Below, in pieces: positions 1 to 7,327 of a stretch of 64,000 bases of DNA; position 1 is the first letter of the stretch, and every line of letters begins with the position of its first letter. The position numbers and the translations under genes were made by a program. The stretch covers positions 35,835 through 99,834 of the forward strand of contig JAKOVF010000206.1 of assembly GCA_029782225.1 (NCBI GenBank), given 5' to 3'. Under the pieces are notes generated by a model, which did not search any database, had not been told where the DNA came from, and saw only the letters and a program-made list of their open reading frames with translations. This DNA is from Chloroflexota bacterium (GTDB lineage: Bacteria > Chloroflexota > Anaerolineae > Anaerolineales > Villigracilaceae).

Positions 1-549
1 GTGCCATTGAGTAACGTCCACGCTGAGGGCAGTTCCATCTTCTTCGATCACGCGTCCCAGCATGCGGCGGGTTGTTTTTCGTGAGAAAGGCATCGCCAAT
101 GCTGCCGGGACAAGGATTGGATGCAGCATGGGCGCGCGAAACGTCTGCACCAGGAAACCATGTCCGGGCCGATCATCTCTGAATGAAAGATGATTCTGTG
201 GAGATGCGCCGAAGAACCACGCGGCATTTGGGAGTGTTGGCAATCGGAAGGGGACTCCTCCGAGGCCGAGTGAAAAAATAAATGGGTCATTCCAAACGCC
301 AAAGCCCCATGTCCCGGGGATAGAGTCGCTTGAAGCGCGGGCGCGCAGGCTGAGGCTCGTCCTGAGCGCAGTCGAAGGGGTCAGCGAACGATGCGGGAAA
401 TTTGGCCGGGTCAGATCGCTGTAATCATCGAGTTGGGCCAGTCGATAGCCAAATTGGCGCGACGCAGGGATCGTCAACCTGTATCCGCGCGCTGTCTCCG
501 CGACGCTGGCTCCTTTTGAGATTCGAGTGAGCAGTCGGTACTTATTCAT
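1..549 (-). CDS. Hypothetical protein, C-terminus beyond the left window edge
   Basis: I translated the minus strand from an ATG at 549 and found 183 open codons to base 1, so the C-terminus lies outside the window. The start overlaps the stop codon of the transporter gene upstream by eight bases, which suggests translational coupling. The middle carries an aromatic/Gly-rich stretch (GTWGFGVWNDPF, then AAWFFGASPQNHLSF) that looks like a beta-sandwich or lectin-like core, but I do not recognise the family. Residues around 58-75 (STALRTSLSLRARA) are encoded by a copy of a dispersed palindromic repeat (361-379), so part of the N-terminal region may be repeat-derived. No signal peptide is evident. 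Function unknown. Confidence 0.6.
   Translation of the reverse strand, partial: MNKYRLLTRISKGASVAETARGYRLTIPASRQFGYRLAQLDDYSDLTRPNFPHRSLTPSTALRTSLSLRARASSDSIPGTWGFGVWNDPFIFSLGLGGVPFRLPTLPNAAWFFGASPQNHLSFRDDRPGHGFLVQTFRAPMLHPILVPAALAMPFSRKTTRRMLGRVIEEDGTALSVDVTQWH
361..379. repeat. REP-like palindromic repeat copy inside a gene
   Basis: The plus strand reads CCTGAGCGCAGTCGAAGGG. Variants of the same core (CCCTTCGRCT...GCTCAGG on the other strand) lie at 42066-42100 and 43102-43126. Here it is translated in frame as part of the partial gene at the window edge. Confidence 0.5.
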
Positions 550-1465
550 TTGCAGTTGCCTCAAGTGCTGGCGCAGGGCTGGTCTCAGGCCGATTGACCA
601 GCCATACGCCAAACAGGATGATGCCCCCGCCCAGCAGAGATGACCATGTGATCGGTTCGTCCAGAATGATCGCCGCGACAACCACGGCCACGAGCGGCTC
701 GATGTAAAGGAAGACGCCGGTCTGTGCTGTGGATAGCGCCTGGAGAGCATCGTACCAGGCAATGTAGGCGAGTCCTGAACAAAAAATGCCGAGAAAGCCA
801 ATGCTGAGCCAGCCATCCGTTGTGAGCTTCGGAATCTCACTGAAGCCAGGGCCGCTGAAAAACAAGACAGATGAGAACAGCCAGCCGAAAGTCATCACAA
901 AGAACATCATGCGCGTAGCAGGGTGGGATTTTAATCCGCGGCGCGACAACACGGAAAACACGGCCCAGTTGACCGAACTGATCAAAACCAAAATATCGCC
1001 CACGGCGCCAAAGCTGCCGCGCGCGATCGAAAGCAGGTCACCATCAGTGACAACCAGTAATACTCCCAGGGCGGCCAAAAGGATGCCGCCGATCTTCAAC
1101 CACGGAAGACCCTCTTTCAAGACGATCCAACCAAGCAGCGCCATGAAGACTGGCGTTGTGGCAACGATCCATGCTGTAGTGCTGGCTTCAGACGTCTTCA
1201 ACGCATTGGATTGTAGCCATTGATGAAAGGTGATCCCGAGAAACCCGAGCAGGGCAAAATAGAGCCATTCGTTTTTTGCCGGGAGGGCAAACTGTCTGCG
1301 AGCAGCAACAACCAGCCCAAGGATCACGACCCCCATTGAAAATCTCACCCACACAACGGTGATGGGAGAGACATCCTTGAGCGCCACCTTGGTGGCAATA
1401 AACGATGCTCCCCACACAATCACTGTAAATATCGCTTCCAGCATGGGAAAGAGTTTGGATTTCAT
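542..1465 (-). CDS. EamA/DMT-family transporter
   Basis: About 307 residues with ten predicted hydrophobic helices in two homologous halves, the architecture of EamA (drug/metabolite) permeases. Typical family sequence is visible: an N-terminal FTVIVWGASFIATK helix, a VVWVRFSMG second helix, and a second half with SSVNWAVFSVLSRR and LSTAQTGVFLYIEPLVAV. The protein probably exports or imports a small metabolite or amino acid across the cytoplasmic membrane; the substrate cannot be read from sequence. I prefer the ATG at 1465, preceded by AAAGGAAAA, over the GTG at 1468. It is divergent from the HExxH gene and overlaps the next minus-strand gene by eight bases. Confidence 0.88.
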   Translation of the reverse strand: MKSKLFPMLEAIFTVIVWGASFIATKVALKDVSPITVVWVRFSMGVVILGLVVAARRQFALPAKNEWLYFALLGFLGITFHQWLQSNALKTSEASTTAWIVATTPVFMALLGWIVLKEGLPWLKIGGILLAALGVLLVVTDGDLLSIARGSFGAVGDILVLISSVNWAVFSVLSRRGLKSHPATRMMFFVMTFGWLFSSVLFFSGPGFSEIPKLTTDGWLSIGFLGIFCSGLAYIAWYDALQALSTAQTGVFLYIEPLVAVVVAAIILDEPITWSSLLGGGIILFGVWLVNRPETSPAPALEATANE

Positions 1466-1525
1466 CACCGGTTTTCCTTTGGCTAAGAGATGGGCGAATT
1501 ATAAATGCTCACGGCTGATTTCCGT

Positions 1526-1554
1526 TTGACTCTCGTCAGAGCCTGCTGTAAACT
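1526..1554 (+). promoter_or_regulatory. Putative sigma-70-type promoter for the HExxH protein gene
   Basis: TTGACT at 1526-1531, a 17-base spacer and TAAACT at 1549-1554. It lies about 55 bases before the start codon at 1609, which has a GAGGAG ribosome binding site. Confidence 0.4.
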
Positions 1555-1608
1555 ATGTGCAGTTATCCGTTGCCCTTTCGGATCGTTTATTGGTAGAGGA
1601 GTTGTCCC

Positions 1609-2427
1609 ATGAAAGTGCTGGATTCCCACTTTGCTTCTGAAAAGCTCAATCAATTCAAATCTGATTTTCAGGTGGAAATCGTTCCTGATTGGGGGAAAGG
1701 CGATAGAAAATCCAGCGGAAACTGGCAGACGGGAAGCTGGGCAAGGGATGAATTAGATGTTTTGTACGATACGATCTGTTTGTTTGCAGAGATCATGGGC
1801 GGAAACGGAAAACTCATCCAGCAGCTCGGTGGAATTACTGTCCAAAAAACGGATATCGGTTCCCATGGTGGGGAGGCCTATGCTCACCAGGTCAGGTTCT
1901 CCAAGAATGGACCTGTTTCGCCGTGGACGATTGTCCACGAGTGTGCCCATGCCTGGGATGCAAACTATGGCTGGAAACTCTCCCGTGAGTTGGAACGATA
2001 TACCTATGGTTTTACGAGTCTTTTCCTTTCCCGATTGAAGAAGCGTCTCGGCTTTTGGGACGCTGGGCCGAATGGAAAGGAAAACGCTCCCGGCCGCCAG
2101 GGACGAAGACCCGGCTGCAATCATGCAGGTTATTTCTATGGTGACAAACCAAGCGGCTCAAGCTGGCTCTTCGACCGGAGAGAGGATTTCGCGGAGGCTG
2201 TGGCCATGTATGTGGGTTGGGAGCGGGGCAATACATTATCTGACCATGCGCGCAAGCGGATTGTCCGATATGCGAATTTCAAGAACGGGGAAAAGGATGA
2301 TTTTGGCGTGGTGGATAACTGGGAGGATTACGCCCGGTACTTTTATCCTGCTGGCGGGGATTACACAAAAACACGGCGCTGGAAGTTTGTAGATGAACTG
2401 ATCCAGGGAAAGATCATATTCAAGTAG
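1609..2427 (+). CDS. Putative HExxH zinc metalloprotease, cytoplasmic
   Basis: 272 residues starting at an ATG with a good GAGGAG ribosome binding site. VHECAHAWD gives an HExxH zinc motif with His110, Glu111 and His114. A downstream REDFAEAVAMYV segment near residue 197 looks like the ExxAE helix that supplies the third ligand in anthrax-lethal-factor-like and Pro-Pro endopeptidase families. I see no signal peptide or membrane segment, so the protein is probably cytoplasmic unless exported by another route. Many Trp/Tyr/Gly residues follow, and the C-terminus is basic. The substrate is unknown. The motif is clear, but assignment to a peptidase family is inference. Confidence 0.7.
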   Translation: MKVLDSHFASEKLNQFKSDFQVEIVPDWGKGDRKSSGNWQTGSWARDELDVLYDTICLFAEIMGGNGKLIQQLGGITVQKTDIGSHGGEAYAHQVRFSKNGPVSPWTIVHECAHAWDANYGWKLSRELERYTYGFTSLFLSRLKKRLGFWDAGPNGKENAPGRQGRRPGCNHAGYFYGDKPSGSSWLFDRREDFAEAVAMYVGWERGNTLSDHARKRIVRYANFKNGEKDDFGVVDNWEDYARYFYPAGGDYTKTRRWKFVDELIQGKIIFK

Positions 2428-2477
2428 TTCTGAGCAGCCGCGGAGTGAAAGGACGTCGATTCTTCCCGTTGTATACA

Positions 2478-2486
2478 TGATATAAT
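2478..2486 (+). promoter_or_regulatory. Extended -10 promoter for the STAS gene
   Basis: TGATATAAT, an extended -10 (TGn then TATAAT at 2481-2486), 47 bases before the STAS start codon. No good -35 hexamer is seen, as is usual for extended -10 promoters. Confidence 0.42.
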
Positions 2487-2533
2487 CCGTCGCTAGTATT
2501 CCAGCCCCAACCTATTGATGGAGGATTAGCAAG

Positions 2534-2869
2534 ATGGAGATCACCAATCAGGAATTCAAGCATTGTGACTTGCTCCACGTAAAGGGCAGAGTCGATAGCT
2601 CCACAGCCCCTCAATTCACACAGGCATTGGAAAAAGTGACCGACGGCGGGCGCTTCAAAATCGTGCTTAATATGAAGGATCTTGAATACATGTCCAGTGC
2701 GGGATTCCGTGCGCTGCTGGCGACCCAGCGCGTCTGCAAACGCTACAACCGCGGCGAACTGGTCCTCGTACAGGTGCCCGACCGCATCCGGGAGGCCCTG
2801 GAACTGGCGGGTTTCACTGAACTGTTCCGATCCTTCGACGATACGCTCGCGGCCGTCGGTAGTTTCTAG
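2534..2869 (+). CDS. STAS-domain anti-sigma factor antagonist
   Basis: A 111-residue single STAS domain, the size of SpoIIAA/RsbV proteins. In partner switching the unphosphorylated antagonist binds the anti-sigma kinase and frees its target; the kinase inactivates it by serine phosphorylation and a PP2C phosphatase reverses this. The phosphoacceptor region reads LEYMSSAGFRALL, and Ser55 aligns with Ser58 of SpoIIAA. A GGAGG-type site precedes the ATG at 2534. The kinase and phosphatase follow directly downstream, separated by a leader with hairpins, so this gene may be transcribed alone or with them. Confidence 0.9.
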   Translation: MEITNQEFKHCDLLHVKGRVDSSTAPQFTQALEKVTDGGRFKIVLNMKDLEYMSSAGFRALLATQRVCKRYNRGELVLVQVPDRIREALELAGFTELFRSFDDTLAAVGSF

Positions 2870-2911
2870 CATCCTCACTTGCCAAAGTGTAGGGTCAGTC
2901 CAGATATAAAT

Positions 2912-2920
2912 GGATATAAT
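2912..2920 (+). promoter_or_regulatory. Putative internal promoter for the rsbW-like/SpoIIE genes
   Basis: TGGATATAAT ending at 2920, downstream of the STAS stop codon. If used, transcription would start near 2927 and produce a leader of about 140 nt before the kinase start codon. Confidence 0.35.
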
Positions 2921-2948
2921 TCGAAGCAAGCCTGCACTTTGAAATATG

Positions 2949-3055
2949 ACCCCGCTGATTCCGGCGGGGTTGCGGTATCAGTCTCCGCAAGGTTTCATTT
3001 GCTATCTTTCAGGAAGGATGCCGCCTCCTCATGCATGTCTGCGGAGGCGGCTTTT
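2949..3055 (+). promoter_or_regulatory. Structured leader with three hairpins, the last terminator-like
   Basis: Three successive inverted repeats are visible. ACCCCGC/GCGGGGT lies at 2949-2970. TTGCGG/CCGCAA lies at 2970-2990. GCCGCCTCC/GGAGGCGGC lies at 3020-3051 and is followed by TTTT. The last has the form of a rho-independent terminator and ends 11 bases before the ATG of the rsbW-like gene. It could simply end the STAS transcript or act as an attenuator for the two downstream genes. Confidence 0.55.
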
Positions 3056-3065
3056 CATTGTAAAC

Positions 3066-3476
3066 ATGCCAACAAGGACGTTCCTCGCCAGGTTTGAATT
3101 TCTTGATGAAATCCGCGATTTCGTGGCCGATGTTGCCCGGCAGGGCGGATTTTCAGACAAGGAGATCTATTCATTGCAGCTGGCTGCTGACGAAGCCGCT
3201 TCCAATATTGTCGAGCACGCGTATGCCGATGTTAACAATGGCGAGATCCGGATCAGCTGTGATTTGCGGGGGCGGGATATTATCATTACCATGCACGATG
3301 ATGGCAAGTCCTTCAATCCTTCCAATGTCAAGGCACCGAATTTAAAGGCCGATCTCTCTGAACGGCAGATCGGGGGGCTGGGGATCTACCTGATGCGCAA
3401 ACTCATGGACGAAGTCCGGTATGAATCGAAACCGGGAGGCGGCAACCTTTTGACCATGCGCAAACGAAGAGGGTAG
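3066..3476 (+). CDS. RsbW/SpoIIAB-like anti-sigma regulatory kinase
   Basis: 136 residues from the ATG at 3066. The frame is open upstream, but that stretch is the leader with the terminator hairpin, and 136 residues matches the family. It is a GHKL/HATPase_c_2 domain: LAADEAASNIVEHAY is the N-box helix with the conserved Glu and Asn, and MHDDGKSFNPSN and RQIGGLGIYLMRKLMDEV are the G1 and G2 ATP-lid motifs. The protein is expected to phosphorylate the upstream STAS protein and sequester a sigma factor or other target. The next start codon follows after three bases, so it is cotranscribed with the phosphatase. Confidence 0.9.
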   Translation: MPTRTFLARFEFLDEIRDFVADVARQGGFSDKEIYSLQLAADEAASNIVEHAYADVNNGEIRISCDLRGRDIIITMHDDGKSFNPSNVKAPNLKADLSERQIGGLGIYLMRKLMDEVRYESKPGGGNLLTMRKRRG

Positions 3477-3479
3477 GGT

Positions 3480-6400
3480 ATGATCTCCGCGACTCGCCGG
3501 CCCGAATCCTCGGACTGGCGCCAACTTGCCACTCTGGGGGAGCAATTACTCAGCGAGACCTCGTTGATTGCCCAGCGCGATCGCATTGTGGCCATGACTG
3601 CAAGTCTGATGCAGGGGAAGGTGGATTTGTGGCTCGACGAGAACGTTTTCCGCCTGCCGGATTGGGATAAGAAGCGGCTATTTCCAAATCAGCCTCCTCT
3701 GGATGGGATGCGGCTCGCAGTGAAGGCCCGCCGTCCAACCAGCAAAAGAATCGTCAATGGAAAAACGGGATCCAGTGGGACCTATAGCGCGGTCCCGCTG
3801 GAGGATCAGGGATACATCCTGGGGGCGCTTCAAGTCACGCGTCCAAAAGGGCCGCGTCTTTCTGCGGAGGAATTGGACCAGCTCCAAAGTCTCGCGCACA
3901 TCGCCTCTGTCGGCTTATATGCATCGCATCGGATGGAAGTCGAGCGTTTCAGGTTAACCCAGCTCAACCTGGTGCGTGAGGTCAGCGCGCAGATCGCGCA
4001 CATGATGAGCGTGGACGAACTTGCGAAACGCGTCACCGAACTGATCCAAAAGACATTTCATTATTATTACGTTGCGATCTTTACTTTGAAACCGCCATCG
4101 CAATCGCTGCGTTTTCGGTCGAGCGCGAGCGCGCCGCGCAAGGGAAAGAAAAAGGCCTCGATTGCGCTGGAGGTGGAACTTGGACAGGGACTGATCGGCG
4201 AGGCCGCCGCGCGCGGCGAACAGATCGTTGTCGATGATGTGCGTGCGGACCCACGTTACCGTTTTATCGACAGCCTGCCTGAGACGCGCTCCGAAGTGAC
4301 CATTCCCCTTAAAGTGGAAGATCGCGTGTTGGGTGTGCTGGATGTACAGAGCGACAAACTGCGCGGCTTCCATCCTAATGATTTGCTGATTCTAAGTGCC
4401 CTGGCTGATAACGTCGCGCGGGCAGTGGAAAGCGCGCGCCTGTACGGGGCCACGCGCCGCCGTGCGGATCAGCTGACGCTGGTTGCAGAGGTCAGTAAGA
4501 GCGTGACATCCACCCTTACACTTTCAAAACTTCTGAAAGACGCGGCCTCCCTCATCCATGATCGCTTTCATTATCCCCATGTTTCGCTTTTTACGGTCCA
4601 CCGCAACCGCCGTTTGATCCAGTATGAGGCAGGGAGCGGCAAACGCACTGCAAAACTCACTGGCTATACCATTCCTTTATTTGATGGAGAAGGCATTATC
4701 CCCTGGGTCGCGCGTAATGGACAGACCGTCCTTTCCAATGATGTGACGAGGGATGAACGGTATCGTCCGTCGCCATTGCCGCCCAAGAACACGCGCTCAG
4801 AATTGGCAGTGCCGCTTATCTTCAATGAGACCGTCGTGGGCATCCTCGATATTCAATCGGATAAACCGAATGTGTTCACGGAGGATGATCGGGTCATGTT
4901 CGAGGCGGTGGCGGACACCATTGCGGCTGCCATCCGCAACGCCGACCTGTATGGCACCGAGCAGTGGCGGCGGCGGGTTGGCGACAGTTTGCGCGAAGTG
5001 GCCGGTTTGCTCTCAGCCAACGTGGGTGTGGAGCAGGTCCTCGATACGATTCTGACGGAACTGGAGCGCAGCCTGCCCAGCGAAGTTGCCTCCGTCTGGT
5101 TGTTGAATGAAGGGGAGCTTTATCCGGCGGCGGTCCATGGCTGCTGTGACGTCTCAGAACTGTCGGAGGCGAGACAAGCCTCCGCAGATGCCGCGGTCAG
5201 TATGATCAGTTCGCTGGTGGCGGAGGGCCCTCTCATCCGAAAACCCTCTGACCCGATTGGCCCGGCCGGGCTTGCGGCTGGCTTTGAGAACCATTATTCG
5301 TCGATTGCCGCGCCTTTGCGCATTGGCGATCAACCGGTTGGCGTGTTGACGCTCTCCCATTCCATGCCCGGGCGTTACGGTCACGAAGCCCAGAATATGG
5401 TCACAACTTTTGCAAGTTATGCCGCGGTGGCCATCGAAAATGCACGTCTGTACGATGCTGCGCAGGAGCAGGCTTATGCGTCAGCGGCATTGCTGCAGGT
5501 GGCGCAGGCCGTGGTCAGCTTGAGTGACCTGGATGAGATCCTCAGCTCGATCATCCGCATCATGCCGATCCTGGTCGGCATCCAGCGTGTGGCGTTGTAT
5601 CTATGGGATTCAGAACGCGGCACATTCTTTGCTTCGCATCAATATGGCTTCCTGGATGAAGAATCAGAGGAATTGACCGGGCGTGAGTTCGAGGTGGGGG
5701 AGTTCCCGATGCTGGACATTGCCTGCGGGGAGAATCGCCTGGTCACGTATCCGCTTGAACCCGGGGCTGAGATCAACTCCTGGCTGGAGATCCAGCCTGA
5801 GGCGGAGGAGGAAGCGGATTTCCAGGATGAGGATCGCTTGTTGATCGCAGTCCCGCTCACGATCAAGAATGACCAGTTTGGGGCGCTCCTCGTTGAAGAG
5901 GGCGACGATGGGCGCCGTTTCCGTGCCCGCCGCATCGAGATCATTACCGGTATTGGGCAGCAGGCCGCGCTGGCAATCCAAAATGACCGCCTGCAGCAGG
6001 CGATGGTGGTGCAGGAGCGCCTTGAAACGGAAGCACAACTGGCGCGTCAGATCCAGCAGACGTTCATCCCGCAGACTTTGCCGCAGCACGCGGGCTGGGA
6101 ACTGGCCGCGCGCTGGAGGACGGCGCGTCAGGTGGGCGGCGATTTCTATGACGTATTTGAACTGCCGAACCGCAGGCTGGGACTATTCATCGCCGATGTG
6201 GCCGATAAGGGCATGCCTGCCGCACTCTTCATGGCGCTCACACGGACCCTCGTGCGGGCTGCCGTTGTCGAAACGCACTCTCCCGCTGAGGCCCTGAGCC
6301 GCGTGAATGACCTGCTGCTGCCGGATACACAGCAAGGTATGTTCGTGACGGCGGTTTATGCCGTCGTGGATTTGAAGCGCGGCGAAATGACCTACGTCAA

Positions 6401-6755
6401 CGCGGGGCACAACCCTCCGGTCTGGTTGAAGCGTTCCGGCGAAATGGAAAAACTGACGCGCACGGGCGTCGCGCTGGGTGTAATGGAACAGCCCAATATG
6501 AACCAGCGTAAGATCTTGCTGGAACCCGGCGAGATGGTTTTGCTTTATACCGATGGTCTGACGGAGTCCTTCAATTCTGATGGGGATTTCTACGGCGAGG
6601 AGCGCCTGTTCGAAAGACTTCAGTCTTTGCACGAGACCTCGGCCGAAGCGGTCCTCGACACTGTCGAATCTCACTTGAACGAGTTCACCGGTCCCCTGCC
6701 TCCCGCCGATGATATGACCATGCTGGCCGTGAAAAGGGCGCCCGCGGCGCCGTGA
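3480..6755 (+). CDS. Five-GAF SpoIIE-type PP2C phosphatase
   Basis: 1091 residues with five consecutive GAF-like domains (about 20-155, 160-320, 325-490, 495-655 and 660-850), a short helical linker (ETEAQLARQIQQTFIPQ) and a C-terminal SpoIIE/PP2C phosphatase. The phosphatase shows the Asp-containing motifs VGGDFYDVF, IADVADKGMPAALFMA and LLYTDGLTES. This class dephosphorylates STAS antagonists in response to ligands or signals bound by GAF domains. No membrane segment is seen, so signals are intracellular. The start at 3480 has a purine-rich GAGGGTAGGG upstream and sits three bases after the kinase stop. Five GAF domains is a large sensory array; their ligands are unknown. Confidence 0.92.
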   Translation: MISATRRPESSDWRQLATLGEQLLSETSLIAQRDRIVAMTASLMQGKVDLWLDENVFRLPDWDKKRLFPNQPPLDGMRLAVKARRPTSKRIVNGKTGSSGTYSAVPLEDQGYILGALQVTRPKGPRLSAEELDQLQSLAHIASVGLYASHRMEVERFRLTQLNLVREVSAQIAHMMSVDELAKRVTELIQKTFHYYYVAIFTLKPPSQSLRFRSSASAPRKGKKKASIALEVELGQGLIGEAAARGEQIVVDDVRADPRYRFIDSLPETRSEVTIPLKVEDRVLGVLDVQSDKLRGFHPNDLLILSALADNVARAVESARLYGATRRRADQLTLVAEVSKSVTSTLTLSKLLKDAASLIHDRFHYPHVSLFTVHRNRRLIQYEAGSGKRTAKLTGYTIPLFDGEGIIPWVARNGQTVLSNDVTRDERYRPSPLPPKNTRSELAVPLIFNETVVGILDIQSDKPNVFTEDDRVMFEAVADTIAAAIRNADLYGTEQWRRRVGDSLREVAGLLSANVGVEQVLDTILTELERSLPSEVASVWLLNEGELYPAAVHGCCDVSELSEARQASADAAVSMISSLVAEGPLIRKPSDPIGPAGLAAGFENHYSSIAAPLRIGDQPVGVLTLSHSMPGRYGHEAQNMVTTFASYAAVAIENARLYDAAQEQAYASAALLQVAQAVVSLSDLDEILSSIIRIMPILVGIQRVALYLWDSERGTFFASHQYGFLDEESEELTGREFEVGEFPMLDIACGENRLVTYPLEPGAEINSWLEIQPEAEEEADFQDEDRLLIAVPLTIKNDQFGALLVEEGDDGRRFRARRIEIITGIGQQAALAIQNDRLQQAMVVQERLETEAQLARQIQQTFIPQTLPQHAGWELAARWRTARQVGGDFYDVFELPNRRLGLFIADVADKGMPAALFMALTRTLVRAAVVETHSPAEALSRVNDLLLPDTQQGMFVTAVYAVVDLKRGEMTYVNAGHNPPVWLKRSGEMEKLTRTGVALGVMEQPNMNQRKILLEPGEMVLLYTDGLTESFNSDGDFYGEERLFERLQSLHETSAEAVLDTVESHLNEFTGPLPPADDMTMLAVKRAPAAP

Positions 6756-7327
6756 CAAGTGACACATGAGACAGCCGGGTATTTGAGCTTCCCACTAAAG
6801 TTCCTTTTTGTCCGTGCCGTCTTGCACTCCTTTGTGAACACGGTTTATTTTGTTTGGCCCTGTATCCAATTCAGGGCGCGCACTACACTTCAGATTGCTC
6901 TCCACACAGCATGTATGGAAAGGTAGGATTTGCCGTGTCTTCACCGGTGCAGGCAGACAGTTTTCCGGCGATCATCACCGCCGCAAGGATTCCTTTCAGA
7001 GAGCTAGAGTTACACCTGGCCTGGATTCAGAACGCATCTTGATTCCCCTATCCAGGTGGATAGGATAAAACTCCCCCGTGGTAGGGGGAGTTTCCGTTCA
7101 AAAACGAGTAATATGAATCTCGCGGGATGTTTTTCTCGTTCATGGTTCAAGAAAAGAAGTTCATGAGCAGACACGATACATCAAAAAGATGACATGGACT
7201 GGATTTCACCCGCAGTCATGTGAATCGGCCTGCCCTTCGCAAGTAGCTTGTTCGGGCAAATCATGGTCGAACATGGAAATCAGCTTGCTTCCGGGTCCAT
7301 CTATGAGTTACAGGATTCATAAAGACG
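6756..7327. other. 572-base intergenic region without a supported gene
   Basis: No ORF here has a ribosome binding site and protein-like composition that I trust. The region holds two adjacent hairpins near 7047-7091, the second terminator-like. The stretch before them (about 6776-7046) could be the 3' part of the phosphatase transcript or an independent small RNA. I see no tRNA or known riboswitch motif. Confidence 0.4.
7047..7094 (+). terminator. Tandem hairpins, second one terminator-like
   Basis: CCTATCCA/TGGATAGG at 7047-7064 is followed at once by ACTCCCCC/GGGGGAGT (7070-7077 and 7084-7091) with loop GTGGTA and a short T tract. It lies 310 bases after the phosphatase stop codon. Confidence 0.6.

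Noticed and set aside
48..302. An 84-codon minus-strand frame at the left edge
   Set aside because: The continuous 183-codon frame from the ATG at 549, coupled to the transporter gene, explains this stretch better.
6776..7046. Small ORFs (for example 6850-7068 and 6854-7042) after the phosphatase gene
   Set aside because: Two overlapping frames without ribosome binding sites or protein-like composition.
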